Counted from the stretch's first letter, positions 30,049 to 37,289 are shown. The stretch is 38,047 nt of DNA from Candidatus Rokuibacteriota bacterium (GCA_003220495.1 QHSP01000102.1:1-38047), one strand, 5' to 3'. Notes: generated by a model not told the origin, from the letters alone. Made by a program: numbers and translations.

Positions 30049-30802
30049 GACCGAGGCCACGATCCGGCTGGACGTGCAGGGCGAAGTCGCCCGCATGACG
30101 TTCGACCGGCCGCACGTGCTGAACGCGGGCAACTCGCGCTTCGCGACGGAGCTCGGCGAAGCCGTCGCGACGATCGACGCCCGGCGCGACGTGCGCGTGG
30201 TCGTGATGACCGGTGCCGGCCGGGCGTTCCAGACCGGCGTCGATCTGAAGGCGCTCGCGGTCGGCGAGCTGACGCAGCCCGATCTGATCCGCTGGGAAGA
30301 CGCGATGACCGCGATCGAGCGCATGGACAAGCTCGTCGTCGCCGCGATCAACGGGCACTGCATCGGCGGCGGGCTCCAGCTCGCGCTGGTGTGCGATTAC
30401 CGGCTGGCGGTCGAGGACGCGCTCCTCAGCCTGCCGGCCGTCAAGGAATGCCTGATCCCGTCGATGGCGCTCTACCGCCTGCCGCGGCTGATCGGCCTGG
30501 GTCGCGCGAAAGAGCTCATCCTGCTCGGCGAGCCGATCACGGCGCGCGAGGGTGAGCGCATCGGCCTCGTGAATCGCGCGGTGCCGCCGGCCGATTTTCC
30601 GAAAGCGCTCGACGAGATCGTCGAGAAATTCCTGGCGCTGCCGCCGGTGAGCGTGACCGCCAGCAAGCGCCTGAGCACGTCCGCCTTCGACCTCGACTTC
30701 GAGACGTTCCGCCGGGAGATGAACACGGCCCTGGCCGGGTGCTTCGCGTCCGACGAGCACCAACGCGCGATGGCCAATATCCGATCCAAGAAACGGAGCT
30801 GA
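30047..30802 (+). CDS. Enoyl-CoA hydratase/isomerase family protein (B)
   Basis: 251 residues from ATG 30047. Crotonase landmarks: MTFDRPHVLNAGNSRFATEL, VVMTGAGRAFQTGVDLKALA (oxyanion hole 1), LVVAAINGHCIGGGLQLALV (oxyanion hole 2), LSLPAVKECLIPSMALYRLP, where Glu replaces one active-site position, and GEPITAREGERIGLVNRAV. Some substrates of this superfamily are acyl-CoA from fatty or aromatic acids. No ribosome-binding site is visible before the ATG, which may indicate a leaderless message; a poor TATGGT lies at 30028-30033. It is followed two bases later by a 2-hydroxyacid dehydrogenase, making a two-gene operon. Confidence 0.92.
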   Translation: MTEATIRLDVQGEVARMTFDRPHVLNAGNSRFATELGEAVATIDARRDVRVVVMTGAGRAFQTGVDLKALAVGELTQPDLIRWEDAMTAIERMDKLVVAAINGHCIGGGLQLALVCDYRLAVEDALLSLPAVKECLIPSMALYRLPRLIGLGRAKELILLGEPITAREGERIGLVNRAVPPADFPKALDEIVEKFLALPPVSVTASKRLSTSAFDLDFETFRREMNTALAGCFASDEHQRAMANIRSKKRS

Positions 30803-30804
30803 CG

Positions 30805-31767
30805 ATGAAGATCCTCTACACGCCGCTGATGATCGTGCCGTCCGTCTCGCCCGCGCAGCGCGCCGCCATCCTCGAGGCCGGCGGCCCGGGCTCCACCTTC
30901 GTCGAGGCCAAGGACGCCGCGACGCAACGGCGCGAGATCGTGGACGCCGACGCGCTCTTCGGCCGCGTGTCGCCGGAGATCTTCCCGCTGGGCAAGCGCC
31001 TGCGCTACTACCAGTCGATCGGCGCGGGCGTGGACTCGATCCTCACGCAGGAGCTGGTCGAGAGCGACGTGCCGCTGGCGAGCGAGAAGGGCGGCGTCGG
31101 CATCCATCTGGCCGAGCACGCGTTCGCGCTCCTGCTGGCGCTCACCCGCGGCCTGCACACCGCGATCCGTCAGCCCGACTATTCCTTGCGCGAGCCTATT
31201 CGCCTGCGGCAGCTCGAGCTCTACGACCTGACGATGGGCATCGTCGGCTTCGGCGGCACGGGCCGCGAGGTCGCCAAGCGGGCGCTCGGCTTCGGCATGC
31301 GTGTGCTGGGCGTGGACATCGAGGACGTGGCTCCAGAGCCCGGCGTCGAGGCGATCTGGAAGCCCGATCGGCTCGGCGATCTGCTCGGGGCCTCGGACGC
31401 CGTGGTGATCTGCCTGCCGCTCACCAAGGCGACCCATCACCTCTTCACGCGCGACCTCTTCCGCAAGATGAAGAAGACCGGCTATCTCATCAACGTCACG
31501 CGCGGCGCGATCGTCTACGGCGACGATCTGCTCAAGGCGCTCGACGAAGAGACGATCGGCGGCGCCGGCCTCGACGTCACCGACCCGGAGCCGCTGCCGG
31601 CCAATCACAAGCTCTGGACGCATCCGCGCGCGATCGTGACCCCGCACACCGCGGGCGGCTCGCCGCGCCGCGCCCAGCGTGTCATCGACACGTTCTGCGA
31701 GAACCTGCGCCGGATGCGCGCGGGTAAGCCGCTCATCGCGCTGATCGACAAGCGCAAAGGGTACTAG
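30805..31767 (+). CDS. D-isomer-specific 2-hydroxyacid dehydrogenase
   Basis: 320 residues, GGAG before ATG 30805. The N-terminal catalytic lobe includes LRYYQSIGAGVDSILTQEL; then HLAEHAFALLLALTRGL. NAD-binding Rossmann motif GIVGFGGTGREVAKRA (GxGxxG) with acidic VLGVDIED after the second strand, which favours NAD over NADP. Catalytic Arg in INVTRGAIVYG, Glu in TDPEPLPANH, His in VTPHTAGGSP. The family reduces 2-oxoacids to D-2-hydroxyacids or the reverse; the exact substrate is unknown. Its pairing with a crotonase suggests a catabolic route for an acyl-CoA or hydroxyacid, which is inference. Confidence 0.94.
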   Translation: MKILYTPLMIVPSVSPAQRAAILEAGGPGSTFVEAKDAATQRREIVDADALFGRVSPEIFPLGKRLRYYQSIGAGVDSILTQELVESDVPLASEKGGVGIHLAEHAFALLLALTRGLHTAIRQPDYSLREPIRLRQLELYDLTMGIVGFGGTGREVAKRALGFGMRVLGVDIEDVAPEPGVEAIWKPDRLGDLLGASDAVVICLPLTKATHHLFTRDLFRKMKKTGYLINVTRGAIVYGDDLLKALDEETIGGAGLDVTDPEPLPANHKLWTHPRAIVTPHTAGGSPRRAQRVIDTFCENLRRMRAGKPLIALIDKRKGY

Positions 31768-31963
31768 CCCGTCCAGCTCGTGAACGTCGGCCGCGTGAGG
31801 CGGGCGGAGCCGTGCCCTGCGCCACCCGCCCGGCTCCCGTGGCTGACACTCCGGAATAGTTCGCGGGCTAGATTGGCCTAGGGTAGAACGCGGATGCTTT
31901 CTAGGACCTTGCTGCTCTCCGCGGCGCTGCGGGCGGTTGATCGGCGGTGCGACGCTTCGGCGG

Positions 31964-31982
31964 CCGACGCGCCGTTCGTCGG
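31964..31982. terminator. Possible hairpin between convergent units
   Basis: CCGACG (31964-31969) and CGTCGG (31977-31982) form a 6-bp stem with a 7-base loop, in the 238-base gap between the convergent dehydrogenase and EamA-GNAT genes. No T-run follows on either strand. I see nothing else in this gap. Confidence 0.25.
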
Positions 31983-32005
31983 TACCGACCGGAGAGTCTG
32001 GCGCC

Positions 32006-33364
32006 TCACACCGGCCGTTCGAAGCCGTACTCGCGAGTCTGATTGAGATCGTCCGGCAGGATTCGCTCGCCGGTCCGCTGAAAGCCCATCCGCTCGTAGA
32101 GCCGATGCGCCTGCTCGAAGCGAGTGTCCGACCAGAGGATCAGGCGCGGAATATTCTGCGTCCGGCACCACTCGAGCACCGCCTCCACGAGAGCGCGGCC
32201 GGTGCCGCGTCCTCGCAGGCGGCTGTCCAGGTAGAGCCGATGCAGCTCCGCGCTGCCGCCGTCGAGACGCGCCACCCCGACCGAGCCGACGACCACGTTG
32301 TCTTCACGCACGACGAAGAAGGCGCCGCGCGGCGCCGCGTAGTGCTGGTCGAAGCGTAAGAGGTCGGGGACCTCGACCTCCGGCACGTAGACGAAGCCGT
32401 ACTCCAGGTACACCCGGCCGATGAGCTCGATGACGCCGGGCGCGTCCGCGCGTCCCGCCGGCCTGACCGCCAACGCGGTCCCCCGCGGGCGAGCGCGCTG
32501 GTCGATCGTCATGCGATCCCACGGCAGCACAATCACGGCGATCCCGATCAGCACGAGCGCCATCCCGGCGAGTCGGAGCGGGCCGAACCGCTCACCGAAC
32601 ACGAGAGCGGAGGAGTAGCCGCCGACGACCGGCACCAGCAGGGCGAACGGCGTCACCGTCGCCGCCGGATAGTGACGCAGGAGCCGGCCCCAGATCGCAT
32701 AGGCGAAGATGGTCGCGACGACCCCGAGATAGAGCGTGGCCGCGATCGCCAGCCCTGACGCGCTCGCGATGGCCCGCGGGAAGCCCATCGGGCCGTCGAG
32801 CACCAGCGAGAGCGCGAGCGCCGGCAGCGGCGGCACGAGACTGAGCCACACGATGAGATCGAGCATCGCCACCTCGCCGATCCGCTTCAGCAGGACGTTG
32901 CCGATGCCCCAGCTGATCGCGGAGCCCATCGCGAGGCAGAAGCCGACGACGGTCAGGTCGTGACCGATCGTGAGAACGATCAGGACCAGGCCCGCGAAGG
33001 CGACCGCCACGCCCGAGATCTGGCGCGCGGTGGGCCGCTCGCGCAAGGCCATCACCGCGAACACGATCGTGAAGAGCGCCTGGGTCTGGACGAGCAGCGA
33101 GGCCAGGCCGGGCGGCAGACCGTTGGCGATGGCGAAGAACTGAAGGAGGAACTGGCCGGCGAAGAGTGTCGCTCCGATCGCGATCAGCGGCGGCCACGTG
33201 AGCGCCGGACGCGGCAGGACCAGAGCAGGGACGGCAGCGATCAGGAACCGCAGCGCGGTCAGCTCAGGCGGCGAGAAGCTCTCCAGCCCGACCTTCGTGG
33301 CGACGAACGCCAGACCCCAGATAAGGACGACCAGCAGCGCGAGCGCGACGTGGGAGACGCTCAG
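32006..33364 (-). CDS. EamA/DMT transporter fused to a GNAT acetyltransferase, probable CTG start
   Basis: One open frame of 452 residues. Residues about 5-285 form two EamA units (ten helices): LALLVVLIWGLAFVATKVGL, LTALRFLIAAVPALVLP, QFFAIANGLPPGLASLL, QISGVAVAFAGLVLIVLTIG, VTPFALLVPVVGGYSSALVF, LRLAGMALVLIGIAVIVLPW. A linker (RMTIDQRARPRG) leads into a complete GNAT domain, about 300-452: LAVRPAGRADAPGVIELIGR, LHRLYLDSRLRGRGTGRALV (acetyl-CoA loop RGRGTGRA), LYERMGFQRTG. EamA proteins export small metabolites such as amino acids. The frame has no ATG/GTG/TTG before the first helix; CTG 33364, followed by SVSHVALALL, fits the family start. The first ATG in frame (33064) would cut away about three helices. 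13 bases separate it from the upstream gene of the iron-sulfur operon. Confidence 0.85.
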   Translation of the reverse strand: MSVSHVALALLVVLIWGLAFVATKVGLESFSPPELTALRFLIAAVPALVLPRPALTWPPLIAIGATLFAGQFLLQFFAIANGLPPGLASLLVQTQALFTIVFAVMALRERPTARQISGVAVAFAGLVLIVLTIGHDLTVVGFCLAMGSAISWGIGNVLLKRIGEVAMLDLIVWLSLVPPLPALALSLVLDGPMGFPRAIASASGLAIAATLYLGVVATIFAYAIWGRLLRHYPAATVTPFALLVPVVGGYSSALVFGERFGPLRLAGMALVLIGIAVIVLPWDRMTIDQRARPRGTALAVRPAGRADAPGVIELIGRVYLEYGFVYVPEVEVPDLLRFDQHYAAPRGAFFVVREDNVVVGSVGVARLDGGSAELHRLYLDSRLRGRGTGRALVEAVLEWCRTQNIPRLILWSDTRFEQAHRLYERMGFQRTGERILPDDLNQTREYGFERPV

Positions 33365-33377
33365 AGCGCGGCCGGTC

Positions 33378-33605
33378 CTAGCTCAGGATGGCGCGGCGGT
33401 AGTGGCTGGGATAGACGATGCCGGCGCGGGCGGGCAGCGCCGCCAGATCCTGAGCGATCTGCCAGCCGAGCGTCTTGAGCGCGTCGACGTCGGAGCGCTC
33501 GCGTTGGGCGAGCACGGTCCAGGCCGCCGCCTCGTCGGGCGCCGCGACGATCACGGGGCCGATGAAGTCGTGGTCGGTGATGCGCTCGAAGAAGTAGAGC
33601 GTCAC
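33378..33605 (-). CDS. 75-residue protein in the iron-sulfur operon
   Basis: GTG 33605 overlaps the stop of the upstream gene (GTGA). The protein VTLYFFERITDHDFIGPVIV AAPDEAAAW... carries a repeated small-domain feel: a strand (TLYFFERI), then GPVIVAAPDEAAAWTVLA, then a helix (DALKTLGWQIAQDLAAL) and a C-terminal GIVYPSHYRRAILS. No cysteines and no signal peptide. I do not recognise the family. 'AAPDEAAAW..LA' resembles the small YCII-like or ferredoxin-like folds that sense or process small molecules, but this is speculative. The position between an HTH-like gene and the transporter fusion, with overlaps and tight spacing, supports its reality. Confidence 0.65.
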   Translation of the reverse strand: MTLYFFERITDHDFIGPVIVAAPDEAAAWTVLAQRERSDVDALKTLGWQIAQDLAALPARAGIVYPSHYRRAILS

Positions 33606-33883
33606 TCCGGCTTGAGATCGGGCCGCTTGAGGGCGAGCGCCGACCACTCGAGGGTCGCCTTGCGCTTGAACTCGATCGCCTTCTCCCACTCGTCGAGCGA
33701 ATAGCAGTCGCGCTCGGCGACGCAGCGGATCTCGGTCACCGTGCGCTCGTCGAGGCCCAGCCGCTCGGCGATCTGCTTGTCGGAGAGACCGGGCTGGTCG
33801 ATCTTCTGGAACGAGTTGCAGAGCTTCAGCACCTCGTCCTTGTAGCGCTTGTAGACCTCGGGATCGAGCTTGAAAACCGCCAT
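33602..33883 (-). CDS. 93-residue protein with a helix-turn-helix-like segment
   Basis: ATG 33883 begins MAVFKLDPEVYKRYKDEVLK. Residues 33-57 (LSDKQIAERLGLDERTVTEI) have the spacing of a helix-turn-helix: small residue and Gly at the turn, recognition helix DERTVTEIRCVAE. The C-terminal half (SLDEWEKAIEFKRKATLEW) is helical and basic. It could be the local regulator, or a small subunit that works with the iron-sulfur proteins. A Cys in the recognition helix (IRCVAE) and another at DCYS are noteworthy if it senses redox state. The upstream iron-sulfur gene stops two bases before its ATG. Confidence 0.65.
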   Translation of the reverse strand: MAVFKLDPEVYKRYKDEVLKLCNSFQKIDQPGLSDKQIAERLGLDERTVTEIRCVAERDCYSLDEWEKAIEFKRKATLEWSALALKRPDLKPE

Positions 33884-33885
33884 AT

Positions 33886-34743
33886 CTATCTCATCTCCCT
33901 GAGCCCGTGGGCGGCGGGGCACACGCGCATGCACTCGAAGCACTGCGCGATGTTCGTCGACGAATAGGTGATGGCCCAGAGGCTGCGCGTGAAGAAGTCG
34001 CCGTAGAGGAGCATCTTGCGCTTGTCACGGTCGGGCTCGTTCAGCGTTTCTTCGAGCACCTTCTGGAACCCGCCGACCCAATGCGTGTGCACGCGCGTAT
34101 TGCAGCGCGCAGCATCGTAGAAGGTTCGCACGGCCCGGCCGTTCTCGAGCTTGCCCGAGAGGCATCCGCCGTTCGAGCCGGGGCAGGTTGCCAGGCACGG
34201 CGTGGTGCGCTCGCGATCCCACATCTCCCGGCAGGCCGGCGCCGGGCAGGCGGGGCTCGTCTCGACGCTGTCGGCGTCGAAGGGCGCGGTCGTGATCACC
34301 GCGCTCCAGTACATGAAGCCGTGCTCGCGGTTCAGCACCGGCCCGGCGAGCGATTTCGAGCCGAGGCCGGCGAGCTGCGCGGCCAGCATCAGCGAGAGAA
34401 AGGGCGTGTCGCCGCTCGCGGTGCCCGGCGGAACGTAGAGCGCGTAATAGCCGAACTCGCTCTCGATGTACTGGGCGAGCCGGCGGCCGACTCCCTGGAT
34501 GCGCTCGGTCGTGCCCATCGTCTGCATGACCCACGGCGAGGTAGCCGCCCAGTCGCCCTCACGCGGCTGGGCCCCGCCGACCACGACGACCGATCGGGCG
34601 CCCGGCAGGAGATCGCCCGGGCGGTGCTTCTCCGGCGCGTGCGCGTCGAACGCCACGGCGTCGGCGACGCCGCAGACCGTCGCGCCCCCTTTGAGCGCGA
34701 TCGACTTCAGCTTCGCGGTGGAGCCGGCAGGGAGCTCGGCCAC
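33886..34743 (-). CDS. QueG/reductive-dehalogenase-like iron-sulfur protein (copy 2)
   Basis: 285 residues from GTG 34743, whose G is the last base of the upstream TAG. Same plan as copy 1 and as QueG-type (COG1600) proteins. N-terminal GGATVCGVADAVAF and LLPGARSVVVVGG; central LAAQLAGLGSKSLAGPVLNR, EHGFMYWSAVITTAPFDADS (the QueG 'AGLG..G...L...P.YG......V.TD.P' core). Cysteines: CPAPAC, then TTPCLATCPGSNGGCLSGKL with a later AARC, and the C-terminal CFECMRVCP. These suggest two [4Fe-4S] clusters. QueG enzymes need cobalamin and reduce epoxyqueuosine in tRNA; this protein is shorter and differs in many core positions, so the substrate is open. Confidence 0.82.
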   Translation of the reverse strand: MAELPAGSTAKLKSIALKGGATVCGVADAVAFDAHAPEKHRPGDLLPGARSVVVVGGAQPREGDWAATSPWVMQTMGTTERIQGVGRRLAQYIESEFGYYALYVPPGTASGDTPFLSLMLAAQLAGLGSKSLAGPVLNREHGFMYWSAVITTAPFDADSVETSPACPAPACREMWDRERTTPCLATCPGSNGGCLSGKLENGRAVRTFYDAARCNTRVHTHWVGGFQKVLEETLNEPDRDKRKMLLYGDFFTRSLWAITYSSTNIAQCFECMRVCPAAHGLREMR

Positions 34744-35576
34744 TATTGAAGCTTCCGATATTTGCGCCCGACGGGACAGACGCGCATGCACTCGAAGCAC
34801 TGGGCGATCGAGTCGCGGAAGAAGCCGAGCGACTGGATGCTCTTCGTGAAGAAGTCGCTGTAGATCATCGTGCGACGGCGCTCGGGATCGTCCTCGTTCA
34901 CGATCTGCAGAAGCCCTTTCTGGAACGAGCCGATGCCGTACGTCTGCGCCCGGGAGTGGCACTTCTCGCGGTCGTAGGTCGAGGTCTGGATGCGCCCGTC
35001 CTGCACAGTTCCGCCCAGGCACGCCGGGCACACGCGCAGGCACGGCGTCGTCCCGATGCGCTTGTACATCGCCGCGCAGCCCGGATGCGGGCACGCGGGC
35101 TCCGTCAGCGGCTGATCGGGCTCGAGCGGCAGGGTCGTGATCAGCGCCGCGTAGTAGAGCAGGCCGTACTCGGGGTTCAGGATGATGTGCGCCGCGAGCG
35201 AGCGCGTGCCGAGCCCGGCGAGCTCGGCGGCGTGCATCATCGACATCGGCGGCTCGTGGCCGTGGACGGGTAGCGAAGGCGCCTGGATCGCGTGATGGGA
35301 CAGGGTGCCCTCGATGAAGTCGCACATCGCGTGCACGGCCACGTTCTCGCGCAGGTCGTAGCCGGTGATCTCCATCACGCGGTGATCGGGGCAGCGCCAC
35401 GCCCCGGCGGTCGGCCCGTCGCCGCCGGCGACGACCACGCTTCGGGCGCCGGGGAGGATGTCCTCGGGGCGATAGCCTTGCGGCACCTTCTCTCGGAACG
35501 CTTCGACCGCCGCGATGCCGACCACGCGCGCGCCGGCCTCGAGACCGACGGCTTTCAACTGCTCCTCGCGTGTCAT
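34743..35576 (-). CDS. QueG/reductive-dehalogenase-like iron-sulfur protein (copy 1)
   Basis: 277 residues from ATG 35576 (MTREEQLKAVGLEAGARVVG). N-terminal VVGIAAVEAFREKVPQGYRP and ILPGARSVVVAGGDGP; central HAAELAGLGTRSLAAHIILN, PEYGLLYYAALITTLPLEPD. Cysteine pattern: CPHPGC, TTPCLRVCPACLGG, then YDREKC about 20 residues on, and CFECMRVCPVG near the end, i.e. binding for two [4Fe-4S] clusters in the same order as copy 2. Conserved GSFQKGLLQIVNEDDPERRR and SDFFTKSIQSL also have counterparts in copy 2 (GGFQKVLEETLNEPDRDKRK, GDFFTRSLWAI), so this is a tandem duplication. No twin-arginine signal, so both are cytoplasmic, unlike respiratory reductive dehalogenases. It begins a five-gene overlapping operon. 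Confidence 0.83.
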   Translation of the reverse strand: MTREEQLKAVGLEAGARVVGIAAVEAFREKVPQGYRPEDILPGARSVVVAGGDGPTAGAWRCPDHRVMEITGYDLRENVAVHAMCDFIEGTLSHHAIQAPSLPVHGHEPPMSMMHAAELAGLGTRSLAAHIILNPEYGLLYYAALITTLPLEPDQPLTEPACPHPGCAAMYKRIGTTPCLRVCPACLGGTVQDGRIQTSTYDREKCHSRAQTYGIGSFQKGLLQIVNEDDPERRRTMIYSDFFTKSIQSLGFFRDSIAQCFECMRVCPVGRKYRKLQ

Positions 35577-35692
35577 GACGGCCCCAGGATAATCCCCTCC
35601 GGTTCGATGAGGGGTGAATAGTTCCAACAGGTTGGGGCGCTCACCACTCCTCATGATGTACGCCTTTATCGATATCTGCGCGGCTCTGGTGA

Positions 35693-35836
35693 ATGACGGC
35701 AAGACTGGGAACCGCGCTCTACACGCACTACTACGGGAAGGAATTTCCCGAGCGCTTCCACGACATCATGGACTCGCGGCGGTGGACGCCTGGAGAGCGG
35801 ATCGTCTTCGAGCCCTACACCAAGGAGGTGTTCGGA
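35693..35836 (+). pseudogene. N-terminal gene fragment of unknown family
   Basis: ATG 35693 reads MTARLGTALYTHYYGKEFPE, then RFHDIMDSRRWTPGERIVFE and PYTKEVFG. The composition and the amphipathic, aromatic-rich pattern look like real protein. After Gly48 the frame runs into the reverse strand of the MetE-like remnant and becomes Arg/Pro-rich nonsense. I do not recognise the family. Two decayed genes thus meet head to head near 35836. Confidence 0.4.
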
Positions 35837-35837
35837 T

Positions 35838-36107
35838 GGCGGGCACGAAGGCCTCGGCGACCGCGACGCCCCCAAGCGCGGCCTTCAGGGTGGCGAGGTC
35901 CTTCTCCAGCAACGCCTGACCCTTGTAGGTGATGGGGCCCTGGAGATGGCGGAGCACCTCGGTCACCGCCTCGGCGGCCCGCACCGCGAGCTCGGCCTCG
36001 TCGATGGCCTGGCCGCCCAGGCGGGCTCGGAGGAGAGCCCGTATGCTCTCCGGGCGGGGGATGCTGCCGACGTGGCTGGTGAGGATGCGCTCGGCGCTGG
36101 TCTTCAT
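35838..36107 (-). pseudogene. MetE-like (cobalamin-independent methionine synthase family) gene with internal and 3' deletions
   Basis: ATG 36107 starts MKTSAERILTSHVGSIPRPE, the canonical opening of the short MetE-like family (TSHVGSxPRP). About residue 50 the sequence jumps from EAVTEVLRHLQ to GPITYKGQALLEKDLATLKA and ALGGVAVAEAFVPAI, which belongs roughly 100 residues further on in full-length proteins of about 370 residues. It then ends at the junction with the plus-strand fragment near 35837. The zinc-binding His/Cys half is gone. Family members transfer methyl or alkyl groups to thiols. The remnant keeps its frame across the internal deletion. Confidence 0.7.
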
Positions 36108-36190
36108 CGCAACGCCGCCGGCATGGGGGCGCCAGCCCCGGGGAGGATATCAGGCTAGCTCGCGCGCAACGGCCTCGTCGCCAAACCTGT

Positions 36191-36220
36191 GCTGACGGTG
36201 ACGACGCTGACGGTGACGAC
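36191..36220 (+). repeat. Two tandem 15-bp units
   Basis: GCTGACGGTGACGAC occurs twice head to tail at 36191-36205 and 36206-36220. It lies in the 357-base stretch 36108-36464, in which I see no other feature or gene apart from the ribosome-binding site of the next gene. Confidence 0.8.
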
Positions 36221-36464
36221 ACAGTGACACCGCCTGAGGCCGGACCGCGCGCCAAAGGTCGGCGCCTCAAGGAACGTCCGATCGCGCGCGCTTCGGATAT
36301 CAACAGGTTCAGCGATACCCCTTTGCTGGTGTTCCCAGCGGTACGCGTCTTGCTCTTTCCCTCGGTCCATCGAGACGCCGTCGCGGGCCGTTTCGGGGCG
36401 AAAGTGCTCCGGCCGATCGGCGGCGCGGTCATCAACGTCCAGGCAGTGCAGAAAGGAGCGCAGT

Positions 36465-37124
36465 ATGAGGGATCTTGCTATTGCGCGATCACTCGCCTTT
36501 GTCATGGTCATGGCCATCGCCCTGATGCCGATCCAAGCAGCAGTCGCGCAGGAGGACCGCGAGTCGGTCAGGGAGGGCCGCGGGTCGCAGTCGGCCGCCC
36601 TCGTCCTTCCCCTGAGCGGGAACGTCACCTCCGGCGGTACAGGAACATTTCGGGGCACGCTCAGCGTGCAGCGCTTTGCCAGAAAGGCGAACCAGATCGT
36701 GGCCGTGGGGCTGATCACAGGTACGCTCGCCCCGGCCGGGGGCCCCGTGGGCACACTCGTGTATCGTCATCTTGTCGAGATACCGGTCACGTTGACCCAG
36801 GCCGTCGCGGGCGTGGCCCCGTCGGGGGCGGTGAGACCGGTTCGCTACGAAGCAGGAATGCCGCGTATCATTCTCGCCCAGGCAACGTGCGGGGTCTTGA
36901 ATCTTGAGCTCGGCGCCATCACCATCAACGCCCTCGGGCTGACCATCACGACGAATCCCATCGTCCTCGATATCTCCGGTGACACGGCGGGGCCCCTGGG
37001 TAACGTGGTCTGTCAGATCCTCACCCTCCTCGGCACCGTCGGAAACGTGATCGGTCTCGTGGTGAATCTGCTCAATACGCTCCTCGGCTTGCTTGGGGGT
37101 TTGACGGGCGGCCTGGCAATCTAA
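36465..37124 (+). CDS. Secreted protein with a hydrophobic LGAxxxNALGL-type C-terminus
   Basis: 219 residues. AAAGGAG precedes ATG 36465. Signal peptide to about residue 29 (LAFVMVMAIALMPIQAAVAQ). The middle looks beta-rich: VLPLSGNVTSGGTGTFRGTL, SVQRFARKANQIVAVGLITG, where the G-x-F-x-G-x-L pattern is a recurrent module in soil-bacterial secreted proteins. The C-terminal third (CGVLNLELGAITINALGLTI, TTNPIVLDISGDTAGPLGNV, VCQILTLLGTVGNVIGLVVN) is very hydrophobic, with a Cys pair (CGVL ... NVVCQIL) likely to form a disulfide, and ends in LLGLLGGLTGGLAI. The family is widespread and uncharacterised as far as I know. A strong hairpin follows 29 bases after the stop, so this is probably a single-gene unit. 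Confidence 0.75.
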   Translation: MRDLAIARSLAFVMVMAIALMPIQAAVAQEDRESVREGRGSQSAALVLPLSGNVTSGGTGTFRGTLSVQRFARKANQIVAVGLITGTLAPAGGPVGTLVYRHLVEIPVTLTQAVAGVAPSGAVRPVRYEAGMPRIILAQATCGVLNLELGAITINALGLTITTNPIVLDISGDTAGPLGNVVCQILTLLGTVGNVIGLVVNLLNTLLGLLGGLTGGLAI

Positions 37125-37152
37125 GGAGTTTCAGCAGACGGTGCGCAACGAA

Positions 37153-37187
37153 GCATGAGCGCCGCAGGTTCGCTGCGGCGCTCATGC
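37153..37187 (+). terminator. Strong hairpin after the secreted-protein gene
   Basis: GCATGAGCGCCGCA (37153-37166) and TGCGGCGCTCATGC (37174-37187) form a perfect 14-bp stem closed by the 7-base loop GGTTCGC. There is no T-run, so it would work as an mRNA 3'-end stabiliser or a non-canonical terminator. Confidence 0.6.
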
Positions 37188-37289
37188 CCGCTTCTCCCTA
37201 CAGCGCCGCGTGAGCCGAAAGCGCCGCTTTCTCGACCTTTATGTCGCTTAGCCTCTACTCGAGTATAGAGGCCTAAATTTTCCCTCCGG

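Noticed and set aside
28814-30763. 649-codon minus-strand frame across the MFS and hydratase genes
   Set aside because: Partly out of frame with the MFS gene and antisense to hydratase B; no domain recognisable.
33064-33064. ATG 33064 as start of the EamA-GNAT protein
   Set aside because: It would remove about three conserved EamA helices that are plainly encoded upstream in the same frame.
34743-35576. Respiratory reductive dehalogenase (RdhA)
   Set aside because: No twin-arginine signal, much shorter than RdhA and no RdhB anchor gene; only the QueG/RdhA-like core and cysteine pattern are shared.
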